In this document: one piece after another, positions 1 through 7,827 of the stretch
Position numbering within the stretch: the first letter of the stretch is position 1
How the letters are laid out: each line of letters starts with the position of its first letter
Source of the DNA: an uncultured Clostridia bacterium
Lineage (GTDB): Bacteria; Bacillota; Clostridia; TANB77; CAG-508
Assembly (NCBI GenBank): GCA_934129895.1
Contig: CAKOWY010000001.1
Location: 372,001-436,000 of the forward strand
Reading direction: 5' to 3'
DNA: 64,000 bases
The notes under the pieces: generated by a model
The model's input: only the letters and a program-made list of their open reading frames with translations
Database searches by the model: none
Told to the model about the DNA's origin: nothing
Program-made: the position numbers and the translations under genes

Positions 1-2
1 AA

Positions 3-284
3 ATGTTTTCTAAAGTATTCTTAATTTCTAATCAAGAAAATGAAATACAAAACTTTCTTGAAAAATTTTCAAATAAAAAAATAGAATTAGAAAATCCTTT
101 TTTTTGGAAAAAAGATTTTACTAATCCTATTGATATCTCAGAAATTATTGCTGCATTTATAGATAATATAAATACATTTAATTTAGTAATGTGGATTTCT
201 TTAGATAAAGATATTTTTATAAAAATTTCTTCTGAAAACTCAAATGCTGTTATTAAATACTTATTTGAAAGATATCCATATTAA
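3..284 (+). CDS. Hypothetical protein, 93 residues, possibly 5'-truncated by the window edge
   Basis: I do not recognise this small protein. The open frame starts with an ATG two bases from the window edge, so no ribosome binding site can be seen and the true start may lie outside. It is rich in Asn, Ile, Phe and Lys, has no signal peptide or membrane segment and no motif I can name. It is convergent with the SecF-like gene, whose stop lies one base further on. Composition matches the surrounding AT-rich genes, so it is likely native. It could be the C-terminal end of a longer protein. Confidence 0.55.
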   Translation: MFSKVFLISNQENEIQNFLEKFSNKKIELENPFFWKKDFTNPIDISEIIAAFIDNINTFNLVMWISLDKDIFIKISSENSNAVIKYLFERYPY

Positions 285-285
285 A

Positions 286-927
286 TTATTTTTTACTTTT
301 TACAACATTAGGCTTTTTTTCAACTCTATATATAACATACATTATTGATGCAAAATATACAAGTAAAACACATGATGGTGTAAACATTCCAACAGGAATT
401 CTTGTTATTGCAATTAAACTCATTAATACTGATTCACTTAAAACTGGTATTAAAACAGTATTTAATATAACACTAACTATTCCCTTTTTATAATATCTTA
501 TTGCCATATATGCTACAATTATTACTCCTGAAATTACAAATGGAATAATGTAATCTTTAAACATATCATATATTCTTGTTGATGGAACATTTTTTATTTC
601 TGTATCTTCTGCTGTCTGATCAAATGTATAAACTTCTTTTAGTTTTGTTATTATTGTTCCTACATCTTCTTCTGATATTGAAATTGCTCTTATTGTTACC
701 ATATCTTTATAAATTTCAACTGCTTGTACTAGATTTTGTTTTCCTAATACTTCATCTGTTATTTCTTTTATCTTTCCTATTTCAACTTCATTATTAATAT
801 ATATATCAATTTTTTGACTCTCTTTATATCTTAATTCTTTATTAAATCCAACTGTAGATATCATAATAATTCCTATAAGAATAATTATTAATGCTATTGC
901 AATTGTAACTACATTTCTTCTTTTCAT
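286..927 (-). CDS. secF: Short, divergent SecF-like membrane protein
   Basis: 213 residues: an N-terminal membrane helix (about 8-28), an extracytoplasmic region (about 35-115) and three or more membrane segments (about 125-205). It directly follows a SecD-like gene (28 bases away), the usual secD-secF order, and that context is the main reason for the call. In known SecDF the pair uses the proton gradient to assist late steps of Sec export. Here the protein is clearly shorter than a normal SecF (about 300 residues) and I cannot find the usual conserved membrane motifs, so function may be altered. ATG with AGGAAG upstream. It could also be a lineage-specific membrane protein derived from SecF. 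Confidence 0.6.
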   Translation of the reverse strand: MKRRNVVTIAIALIIILIGIIMISTVGFNKELRYKESQKIDIYINNEVEIGKIKEITDEVLGKQNLVQAVEIYKDMVTIRAISISEEDVGTIITKLKEVYTFDQTAEDTEIKNVPSTRIYDMFKDYIIPFVISGVIIVAYMAIRYYKKGIVSVILNTVLIPVLSESVLMSLIAITRIPVGMFTPSCVLLVYFASIMYVIYRVEKKPNVVKSKK

Positions 928-955
928 CTTCTTCTTCCTTTCCTATTGATTGCAA

Positions 956-2377
956 TTAATTATTTTGTTTTAATTTTAGCAATGTTCTTGTGAAAATTAA
1001 ATTGTGTAATGCAATTACTACTAATCCCCAAAACATTATCATTCCAAAGCTACTTAAACTCTCCCATTTTGCTAAACAGAATACTATTGTGAATATCATT
1101 ACTGGTATTAATTTAGAAAATACATTTTTATATGTTGATTTTAATGCCTCATCAACTAAATTCATTTTTTTAGTTTTTGATAATATCTCTTGGTTAAATT
1201 TCAAATTAATTAACAATACAATTATAATTGCACTTATTCCATCTGCAGATATCATTACATTTGTATATCTTATTACTAATGATAAAATTGCTGCAAATCC
1301 AACATAAGATATTGCTACTAATACTCCTGATTTTTTATAGATTATGCTATATATTATTAATGTAATTATTAGAGCTATTCCAACAACTATCATAAAGTTT
1401 GTTACTTGTTTTTCTGTTATATTAGAATATTCATATCTGTTTGTTGATATTTCATATTTTGCTGGAAGTTTTCCAGAATTTTCAATCATTGACATTTCAG
1501 CTGCTTGTGAAATATAGTTATTTAAACTTGTACTATTTGATGTTTCTGATCCTATTTTAACTGTAATTTTATCTTTATCTATTTTTGAAACTTTATATGT
1601 TGTTCCAGCAATTGATAAATTAGCTATTTTCTTTAAGTTTTCAGTTGTTTCGTTATTTGAATCTGTTGCTTGATTTTCTTCTGTTTGAGTTTCTGTGTTT
1701 TCATCTGTTGTTGTTTCTTCTGTGTTATCTTTTGATGAATCATCTGTTGATGTTTTTGATTCAATTTCATCTATTTCTGTTGCTAATAATGCATAATCAT
1801 TTAAAATTTCATTAAGTTTAGCTTGTCCATCTTTTGTTAATTGAACTTCTGCATATACTTGATAAGCTCCATTTGTTTGATTTGCACTATAAGAATAATG
1901 TATTGATTTTACCATATCATCTGATAAAAGTGTTTCACTTGTATCTTTTGCTGCAATTTTTGTTTCTTGATTTACTGTTAAATAATATACATAAGAATCT
2001 GTCATATCATTTTCTGGTAATTCAATTCTTACAACACCATTTTCTTTATTTAAAGATATTGTATAATCTTCTGCTTTTAAATTTTTTAATCTTTTTTCAA
2101 ATGTATTTTTTGCTTGAATATAATCATCAACTGTTAATTCTTTTGTTTCTGTATTTTCTTCTTTATTCTCTTCTCCATCAGTTGTTGTTTCTTCACTACT
2201 TGTTGTGTCTGAAACTTTTAATTCGACAACTCTTTGGCTATCAAGTTCTCTTCCAAATTCATATTTTTTTACTTTGTTTTCCATTCTGTTTAATGTTTGT
2301 ATGTATACACCTCCAAATGCAACCATTGCTATTAACACTATTGCTAAAGTTATTGTTAATATTTTTACTCTTCTCAT
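956..2377 (-). CDS. secD: Divergent SecD-like translocase accessory protein with acidic insertions
   Basis: 473 residues: an N-terminal membrane helix (about 5-27), a large extracytoplasmic part, and five membrane segments (about 325-470). After the first helix comes GRELDSQRVVELKV, in the place where SecD has its Gly-Leu-Asp-Leu-x-Gly-Gly motif; the double Gly is lost. Two Thr/Glu/Asp/Asn-rich low-complexity stretches (about 58-80 and 210-245) interrupt the outer domain. The start is the ATG nine bases after AAAGGA; an in-frame TTG three codons earlier abuts the SD and is less likely. It lies between an HD-domain gene and the SecF-like gene, a common clostridial order. Role inferred: assisting Sec-dependent export. 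Confidence 0.62.
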   Translation of the reverse strand: MRRVKILTITLAIVLIAMVAFGGVYIQTLNRMENKVKKYEFGRELDSQRVVELKVSDTTSSEETTTDGEENKEENTETKELTVDDYIQAKNTFEKRLKNLKAEDYTISLNKENGVVRIELPENDMTDSYVYYLTVNQETKIAAKDTSETLLSDDMVKSIHYSYSANQTNGAYQVYAEVQLTKDGQAKLNEILNDYALLATEIDEIESKTSTDDSSKDNTEETTTDENTETQTEENQATDSNNETTENLKKIANLSIAGTTYKVSKIDKDKITVKIGSETSNSTSLNNYISQAAEMSMIENSGKLPAKYEISTNRYEYSNITEKQVTNFMIVVGIALIITLIIYSIIYKKSGVLVAISYVGFAAILSLVIRYTNVMISADGISAIIIVLLINLKFNQEILSKTKKMNLVDEALKSTYKNVFSKLIPVMIFTIVFCLAKWESLSSFGMIMFWGLVVIALHNLIFTRTLLKLKQNN

Positions 2378-2411
2378 TTTTTTCAATCCTTTCTGTATTT
2401 CAAAAATAAAT

Positions 2412-3071
2412 TTATAATAATTTTGTTCCGTTTATTACTAATTCAAATCTTACATTCAAATATTTTGCTGCATATTTACTCATCATAGTTCTATCCATAA
2501 ATATTTCAAAATAGTCTAAAACAGGACAAATTTGTGTATCTATATTCATTTTTAATATTATCTTTTTTTCATCAGCATTTATTTCTAATTCTGATTCTGT
2601 TACTGCATAATTTACTCTATCATGTATATCAAATGTTGACATATTTGTATTTACAACTCTATCTCTGTGAGCATCAGATTTATCTGCTAAAATTACTGCT
2701 GCTGAAATAGCACTTACTGCTGTACCTGTTGCTTCATCATGATTTCCTATTGCACTAACAATTTCTGTTATATCTTCTAACGGCATCCCCATGTCTTTTA
2801 AAATTCCATAAGAAAGTATTGCTCCACTATGCGCATGATCTGTTCTATTTACAACATTTCCTATATCATGTAAATATCCTGCAATTTTTCCAAGTTCTAT
2901 CGTTTTCTCATCATATCCTAATTTTTGCAAAATCTCACCAGTTCTTTTTGATACAATTCCTATATGTCTATATGAATGTTCTGTATATCCTAGTGCTTTT
3001 ATTTGTTTTTGAGCACCTTCAATAAACGCCTTTACTTCTTCATTTTTTTCGACATCTTCTAATGTTATCAT
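2412..3071 (-). CDS. HD-domain phosphohydrolase family protein
   Basis: 219 residues, soluble. An HD-type metal site is visible: the first His in YTEHSYRH (about 36-40), the HD pair in GYLHDIGN (about 67-74), a further His in RTDHAHSGAI and a late Asp. HD proteins of this type cleave phosphate esters of nucleotides or second messengers; the substrate cannot be read from the sequence. It heads a likely operon with the SecD- and SecF-like genes, an arrangement seen in many Clostridia. GGAGGAG precedes the ATG and a plausible sigma-A promoter lies just upstream. Confidence 0.8.
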   Translation of the reverse strand: MITLEDVEKNEEVKAFIEGAQKQIKALGYTEHSYRHIGIVSKRTGEILQKLGYDEKTIELGKIAGYLHDIGNVVNRTDHAHSGAILSYGILKDMGMPLEDITEIVSAIGNHDEATGTAVSAISAAVILADKSDAHRDRVVNTNMSTFDIHDRVNYAVTESELEINADEKKIILKMNIDTQICPVLDYFEIFMDRTMMSKYAAKYLNVRFELVINGTKLL

Positions 3072-3096
3072 GTTTCTCCTCCTTTTGCCTGTATAA

Positions 3097-3125
3097 ATTT
3101 TACTTTATTTTTTTAAAATAATCAA
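3097..3125 (-). promoter_or_regulatory. Putative sigma-A promoter of the HD-secD-secF operon
   Basis: On the minus strand TTGATT and TAAAAT are separated by 17 bases and lie about 30 bases before the start codon of the HD gene. Match to consensus is moderate. Confidence 0.45.
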
Positions 3126-3166
3126 CCTTTTTTGGTATTTTTTCCAATTTATTTTTATTTATTCTT

Positions 3167-3490
3167 TTATATCATTTCAAGCCCACCTTTTAAAACATAT
3201 ACATTATTATATCCTATTCTTGTCATTATATTTAATGCGTCTTGACTTCTTCCTCCATATTGACAATATAATACAATTTGCTGATTTAGCTTAGGAATTT
3301 CATTCCTTATTCTTTTTCTTATTTCATATTCTGGAATATTTATAGCTCCATTTAAATGTCCTTCATTAAATTCTTGTGGACTTCTTACATCTACTAAAAT
3401 TGCTCCTTTTGAAACCTTATCTTTTAAATTATCAAAATTTATTTCATTTTTGGAATTTCCTCTATATCTATAACATCTTCTACAAAACAT
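3167..3490 (-). CDS. Rhodanese-domain sulfurtransferase
   Basis: 107 residues, a single rhodanese domain. Visible are LVDVRSPQEFNEGHLNGAIN (about 32-51) and the active-site loop CQYGGRS (about 75-81), whose Cys would carry the persulfide. The N-terminus has an extra CRRC pair of cysteines, which could be redox-active or bind metal. AGGAGGG lies six bases before the ATG. A hairpin terminator of uppP separates it from the upstream gene, so it probably has its own promoter. The sulfur acceptor is unknown. Confidence 0.85.
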   Translation of the reverse strand: MFCRRCYRYRGNSKNEINFDNLKDKVSKGAILVDVRSPQEFNEGHLNGAINIPEYEIRKRIRNEIPKLNQQIVLYCQYGGRSQDALNIMTRIGYNNVYVLKGGLEMI

Positions 3491-3518
3491 ATCTATCCCT
3501 CCTATGTTTTATAATATG

Positions 3519-3547
3519 AAAAAAGAGGCTATTTTGTGCCTCTTTTT
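3519..3547 (-). terminator. Rho-independent terminator after uppP
   Basis: Inverted repeat AAAAAGAGGC / GCCTCTTTTT with an eight-base loop, ending in T residues on the minus strand, immediately downstream of uppP. Confidence 0.8.
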
Positions 3548-3558
3548 GTATTATATTA

Positions 3559-4356
3559 TTATCTTATAATTGTCATTGCAATTACTATTATTCCAAGTAT
3601 TACTCTATATATAGCAAATCCTTTGAAACTTCCCTTTTTTAAATAATCTAATAAGAATTTAATTACTAATATTCCAACTAGAAAACTAAATAATATTCCC
3701 ATAAAAAATGCTAATGTAAATTGAAAATCTTTTATACTTACAAGCACTGCAGCTAATACTATTGGTGTTGACAATAAAAATGAATATTTAGCTGCACTTT
3801 CCCTGTCAACTTTTAATGCTCTAGCTACAGTCATTGTTATTCCTGATCTTGATGTACCAGGAAAAGCTGCTGCAATTGCTTGTGATAATCCTATTAAAAA
3901 TGATTGTTTAAATGTCATATCTTCATATTTGGTTTCTGATGGTGCTTTTTTATCTACAACATAAAGTACAATTCCCAATACAATTAATGCAATTGCAATC
4001 ATTATTGATTCTATATTAAATTTATCGCAAATATATCCTGAAAATTTATCTAAAATTAAGCTTAAAATTCCTGTTGGTATTGTTACTGCTACTATGTACC
4101 AGAAGATTTTACCTTCTGTTGATTTTTCCTTCTTTACTACTTGATTATATCCGCCTTTTATTAATCCTAACCAATCCTTAAAGAAGAATATTGTTATTGC
4201 TAATAATGTTCCCAGATGTAATGCAATATCAAAACTTTCTGGTATATTCCAATTGAATATCCATGGTATTAGTTTTAAATGTGCAGAACTTGATATTGGT
4301 AACAATTCAGTTAATCCTTGAACTATTCCTAAAACTATTGCTTGATATATTTCCAT
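3559..4356 (-). CDS. uppP: Undecaprenyl-diphosphatase UppP (BacA)
   Basis: 265 residues, polytopic. It removes one phosphate from undecaprenyl pyrophosphate so that the lipid carrier can be reused for cell wall synthesis. Family signatures are clear: the N-terminal GIVQGLTELLPISSSAHL with the catalytic Glu/Ser region (about 10-27) and the second motif FPGTSRSGIT (about 164-173). About seven to eight membrane helices are visible and the length is normal. It follows dpaA by 17 bases and is followed by a strong terminator, so it is the last gene of that transcript. UppP homologues can confer bacitracin tolerance. Confidence 0.95.
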   Translation of the reverse strand: MEIYQAIVLGIVQGLTELLPISSSAHLKLIPWIFNWNIPESFDIALHLGTLLAITIFFFKDWLGLIKGGYNQVVKKEKSTEGKIFWYIVAVTIPTGILSLILDKFSGYICDKFNIESIMIAIALIVLGIVLYVVDKKAPSETKYEDMTFKQSFLIGLSQAIAAAFPGTSRSGITMTVARALKVDRESAAKYSFLLSTPIVLAAVLVSIKDFQFTLAFFMGILFSFLVGILVIKFLLDYLKKGSFKGFAIYRVILGIIVIAMTIIR

Positions 4357-4373
4357 TTTATTTTTTTCCTTTC

Positions 4374-5240
4374 TTACTTCTTAATAATATTGTATATGGT
4401 ATTTTTTATAAATTCTGCTGATGTTATGGGAGCTACTTTTCCAGGAAGAGATAATGCCCATATAAATTTTAATTTTTTATCTTTCACAGATTTTTTATCA
4501 ATTCCTCCAGGATTTGAGGCTAAATCTATTAATAAAGCATCATTTCTTACATATTCTAATCTTTTTTCATTTAAAACAATATGTGGAACCGTATTTATTA
4601 TTATATCATATTGATTTAGTTCTTCACCTAGCTCATTGATATTTAAAGATTTATATCCATAAGCTTGAATCCACGCAATGTCATCATCTTTTCTTGCAGC
4701 ACAAGTTACATTTACTGATAAACCAACAAGTTTTCTTGCTAGAACTTTTCCTATTCTTCCAAATCCCAAAATTAAACAATTACTTCCATGTAATATCGTA
4801 TTTGTATTTTCTATGGCAATTTGAATTGTTCCTTCTGCTGTTGCTATTGTATTTAAAACAGCTAGTTCTTCTCTTTTCATAATATCAATAATTTCAATGT
4901 ATTCATTATTAGTCATAAGATACACTTCTGGTTGTATTCCACCAGCAATCAATATTTGTGTATGAATATTATGCATCAATTCTCTTATTGTTATTTCATT
5001 ATTACTATATGGTGCATTTATTATAGTACCATTACTTGAAAATGGAATTGGTCCTATAACTATTTCCGCCTTTTCTACTGCTTTTTTTACAGATTCACAC
5101 TTTATGATATTTTCCGCATCTTTCATATCCTCTGCTTTTTCAAGTCCATATACATATATTTCGTTTTCGTCTTTTGCAAGCATTTTGGCTAACTTAACAC
5201 TCCTTAAGTCTCCTCCAATTACAGCTATTTTTTCTTTCAT
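4374..5240 (-). CDS. dpaA: Dipicolinate synthase subunit A (SpoVFA)
   Basis: 288 residues. DpaA with DpaB makes dipicolinic acid from dihydrodipicolinate in the mother cell during sporulation. Visible are an N-terminal dinucleotide-fold start (IAVIGGDLRSVKLAK) and a second Rossmann motif LILGFGRIGKVLARKL (about 148-163), then the C-terminal LASNPGGID. The start is the ATG five bases after GGAGGG; an in-frame ATG six codons earlier would put the SD inside the gene. Its usual partner gene dpaB is not next to it; uppP follows instead. A perfect 14-bp inverted repeat touches its SD. Presence of this gene is strong evidence for endospore formation. Confidence 0.9.
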   Translation of the reverse strand: MKEKIAVIGGDLRSVKLAKMLAKDENEIYVYGLEKAEDMKDAENIIKCESVKKAVEKAEIVIGPIPFSSNGTIINAPYSNNEITIRELMHNIHTQILIAGGIQPEVYLMTNNEYIEIIDIMKREELAVLNTIATAEGTIQIAIENTNTILHGSNCLILGFGRIGKVLARKLVGLSVNVTCAARKDDDIAWIQAYGYKSLNINELGEELNQYDIIINTVPHIVLNEKRLEYVRNDALLIDLASNPGGIDKKSVKDKKLKFIWALSLPGKVAPITSAEFIKNTIYNIIKK

Positions 5241-5247
5241 ATTCCCT

Positions 5248-5287
5248 CCAAAATTCATATATTACTAATTTATTATATGAATTTTGG
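5248..5287 (-). repeat. Perfect 14-bp inverted repeat touching the dpaA ribosome binding site
   Basis: Arms CCAAAATTCATATA (5248-5261) and TATATGAATTTTGG (5274-5287) with a 12-base loop. On the transcript the 3' arm ends in the first two G of the GGAGGG Shine-Dalgarno sequence of dpaA. There is no T-run after it on the minus strand, so it is not a normal terminator for the upstream TPR gene. It could sequester the SD, act as an operator, or serve as a weak bidirectional end. Confidence 0.6.
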
Positions 5288-5305
5288 ACAATTTTATGAA
5301 TTTTA

Positions 5306-6520
5306 TTAATCTTCTCTTTCCTTTTCTGATTCTTTTATTTTCTCTTGTTTTGGCTTTTTTTCAATTTTTAAATCTGCAAATCCTATTTTTTTAGTAATTT
5401 CAACCATTTCCTCTAAATGTTCTTTTGCTTTCATTTCTTTCTTTGAAAGATGATGTTGTTTTTCTTCATCAACATCTAAATTAAATGGTATTGATAATTT
5501 AGCTATTATTATTGCAAATGTAGTATCTTTTTTTATTTTTTCTACAATTCTTCTGGGTTCTTCTTGAATTGCAACATTTGCATATTGAATTGCTCTTTCT
5601 TTATCATTTTTTAAAATATATATTTTTGATAATTCCAAATAAGCATCTGCACTTAATTCTTCATCATCAAGTACTTCCATTAAATATTTTTCTGCTTCTT
5701 CAAGTTCTTTGTACATTATAGCTATTTCTGCTAAACTATATTTTGTATTACAAATAATTGTATTCAATTCTGCTGCTTTTTCATAATATAATTTTGCATT
5801 AGAAAAATCATTTAACATTGTATATACAATTCCTAAATTATAGTTTAATTCAAAATTTGTTGGATTATATTTTAATGCTTCATTATAAATATTAGCCGCT
5901 TCTTTATAATCTTCTTTTTCTATTAACAAATCACCTAATGCAACCGTTGCTTCTGGGTAATCTGGTTTTTTACTTAATAAATTTGTTAATGTATCAATCG
6001 CTTCATCCTTTTTATCCAAATCTGTTAATAATGTTGCAACTTTAAAATATATTTCATATTCTTTTGGATTAATACTAATTGCTTGAGCATATTCATCAAC
6101 AGCTTTTCTTTGTCCACCTTCTTTTTCATATATTTTTCCTAGAAGTTTGTGACCTATAAAACTATTTGGATTTCTTGAAACTAATTCAATTAGAATTTTT
6201 TTTGCATTTTTGGTATTTCCAAATACTAAAAACATTTTAGCAATACCAACTGTTATCATTTCTAACAAATTTCCTTGTACTTTATCTAATGCAATTACTC
6301 CTATTGGTATTATAACTGATAATAAATATGCTATTACTTCTATAAAAATATTAATTTTATCTGTATTAATATATAAATCTGCTAATTTAGCTGCAATTCC
6401 TATTGCTTCTATTGCAAGTATTGGTACATATCTTGTATCATTTTTCTTTACTAATTGCCAAAATATACATACAAACAAAATGAATGAAACTATTACAAAT
6501 ATTAAGGTTTCTACTAACAT
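5306..6520 (-). CDS. Membrane-anchored tetratricopeptide-repeat protein
   Basis: 404 residues. Two to three membrane helices occupy about 1-90 (one at 5-22, others around 30-80), followed by roughly seven TPR units (about 105-330) with the typical spaced Gly/Ala/Tyr/Pro pattern, for example AVDEYAQAISINPKEYEIYF. The C-terminal 60 residues are charged (Lys/Glu-rich). TPR arrays mediate protein-protein contacts, so a scaffold on the inner membrane is likely; the partner is unknown. It follows the acidic unknown protein by 14 bases in the same run of genes. AAGGAAGG lies before the ATG. I recognise the fold, not the function. Confidence 0.8.
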   Translation of the reverse strand: MLVETLIFVIVSFILFVCIFWQLVKKNDTRYVPILAIEAIGIAAKLADLYINTDKINIFIEVIAYLLSVIIPIGVIALDKVQGNLLEMITVGIAKMFLVFGNTKNAKKILIELVSRNPNSFIGHKLLGKIYEKEGGQRKAVDEYAQAISINPKEYEIYFKVATLLTDLDKKDEAIDTLTNLLSKKPDYPEATVALGDLLIEKEDYKEAANIYNEALKYNPTNFELNYNLGIVYTMLNDFSNAKLYYEKAAELNTIICNTKYSLAEIAIMYKELEEAEKYLMEVLDDEELSADAYLELSKIYILKNDKERAIQYANVAIQEEPRRIVEKIKKDTTFAIIIAKLSIPFNLDVDEEKQHHLSKKEMKAKEHLEEMVEITKKIGFADLKIEKKPKQEKIKESEKERED

Positions 6521-6534
6521 CCTTTTTCCTTCCT

Positions 6535-7818
6535 TTAATTATACCCTCTTGGAACTCTTCCTTGATCATAACCATCAAACATACTTCTTCCACCATCATC
6601 TTGTTCACGTTGTGATTCTTCAAGTAATTCTTCAAGTGCTTTTTGAGTATTTCCACCATTTTCTGTCATTTTTTGATAAAATTTTGATTGTACTTCTTTT
6701 ACATCTTCATTACATTTTTCTGCTAGTTGATTCCATGTTATTTCTGTTTCAGGAATAACAGCATTTTCATCAATATTATTTTCATCAAAATTTAGTGGAT
6801 TTTCTTCATTTGAATTTTCTTCACCTTCTTCAACTACATGTGCTACTTTGTGAGCTACTGAACTTGTACCATTATATTCTTTTCCTTCTTTGTCAAATAC
6901 TGTTCTTACTTTTGTTGCTTCATCTCTAGTTTCTCCTTCTTGTCTTACACTTCTTGCAACCATTTGATTACATGGTGTTACATCAACTGTTTCAATATCT
7001 ACTATTCCATAGTCTCCTATTGTTACTGATATTTGCTTTTCTTCTCTATTTGTTTTCATTATAGCTTGTGGAACTCTTTGTTCTATTCTTTTTCCATCTT
7101 CATTTACACTTATTATAGTTCTATAATTTGTTTTTGATGTTTCAACATTTTCATTCATTTGCCAAGTTCCCTCTACTTTTGTTAATATTACGTATCCATG
7201 TAATTTTTCTGAATATGCAACTGCACTTTCTTCTGAATTTTGGAATACATCTGGCATTCTATCATGTAAATTGGTATCAGTAATTTTTCTAAACTTACTA
7301 AGTTTTAAATCTTGCCCTTGTTCTTTTAAATCGTTTTCTACTTCAGCTTGCTCTGAATCTTTTTCTGGCTCTTCTTTCTTTTTTTCTTGCTCTTCTTCTT
7401 TTGCATTTTTTCTTTCTGATGAATCATCTAATTTTCTTTCAAACTCCTTAATATCCTCAGCATTTTCTGATATTCCTTTTAATCCTTCTTTTTCATTATC
7501 TCTTATTACATCACCAATATCTATTTCGCCAACTGATTCCAAGGTTGCTCTTCCATTCTGATCTGCTGTAACTATTTTTTTCATATTAGAATTATATATT
7601 CCATAAGATATTTCGCCTTTTTCGTTTTGTTCTTTTACAATAAAAACATTTTCTAATTCTAATTTTCCTTTTCCATCAATTTTTAATCTATCAAAATATC
7701 TTATACTTTGATATTCTGTATTTGTTTGTAAATTAGCTAATTCTTGTTCAAATGAATCAAGTATTCTCATTATTTGCTTTTCATTTTCTCCAAATGTATA
7801 TTTATCTCCCTTTTTCAT
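6535..7818 (-). CDS. Acidic protein of unknown function
   Basis: 427 residues, soluble, not recognised. The first 110 residues look globular; about 115-165 is a long Glu/Lys/Arg-rich coiled-coil segment; 165-330 looks globular again; the tail is Asn/Glu-rich and ends in RSMFDGYDQGRVPRGYN. No signal peptide or membrane helix. The start is the ATG five bases after AGGAGG; the GTG two codons earlier abuts the SD. It lies nine bases after rimO and 14 bases before the TPR membrane protein, so the three are probably co-transcribed, but this gives no clear functional hint. Confidence 0.75.
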   Translation of the reverse strand: MKKGDKYTFGENEKQIMRILDSFEQELANLQTNTEYQSIRYFDRLKIDGKGKLELENVFIVKEQNEKGEISYGIYNSNMKKIVTADQNGRATLESVGEIDIGDVIRDNEKEGLKGISENAEDIKEFERKLDDSSERKNAKEEEQEKKKEEPEKDSEQAEVENDLKEQGQDLKLSKFRKITDTNLHDRMPDVFQNSEESAVAYSEKLHGYVILTKVEGTWQMNENVETSKTNYRTIISVNEDGKRIEQRVPQAIMKTNREEKQISVTIGDYGIVDIETVDVTPCNQMVARSVRQEGETRDEATKVRTVFDKEGKEYNGTSSVAHKVAHVVEEGEENSNEENPLNFDENNIDENAVIPETEITWNQLAEKCNEDVKEVQSKFYQKMTENGGNTQKALEELLEESQREQDDGGRSMFDGYDQGRVPRGYN

Positions 7819-7827
7819 AGACACCTC

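Noticed and set aside
1834..2409. Leu-rich plus-strand frames inside the SecD-like gene (and many similar ones elsewhere)
   Set aside because: These are reverse-strand shadows of AT-rich genes: Leu/Phe/Tyr-rich, no SD, and overlapped by a well-supported gene.
5271..5279. Sigma-K -10 box (CATATAATA) for dpaA
   Set aside because: The -10-like sequence is part of the perfect inverted repeat and no AC-containing -35 lies at the proper distance.
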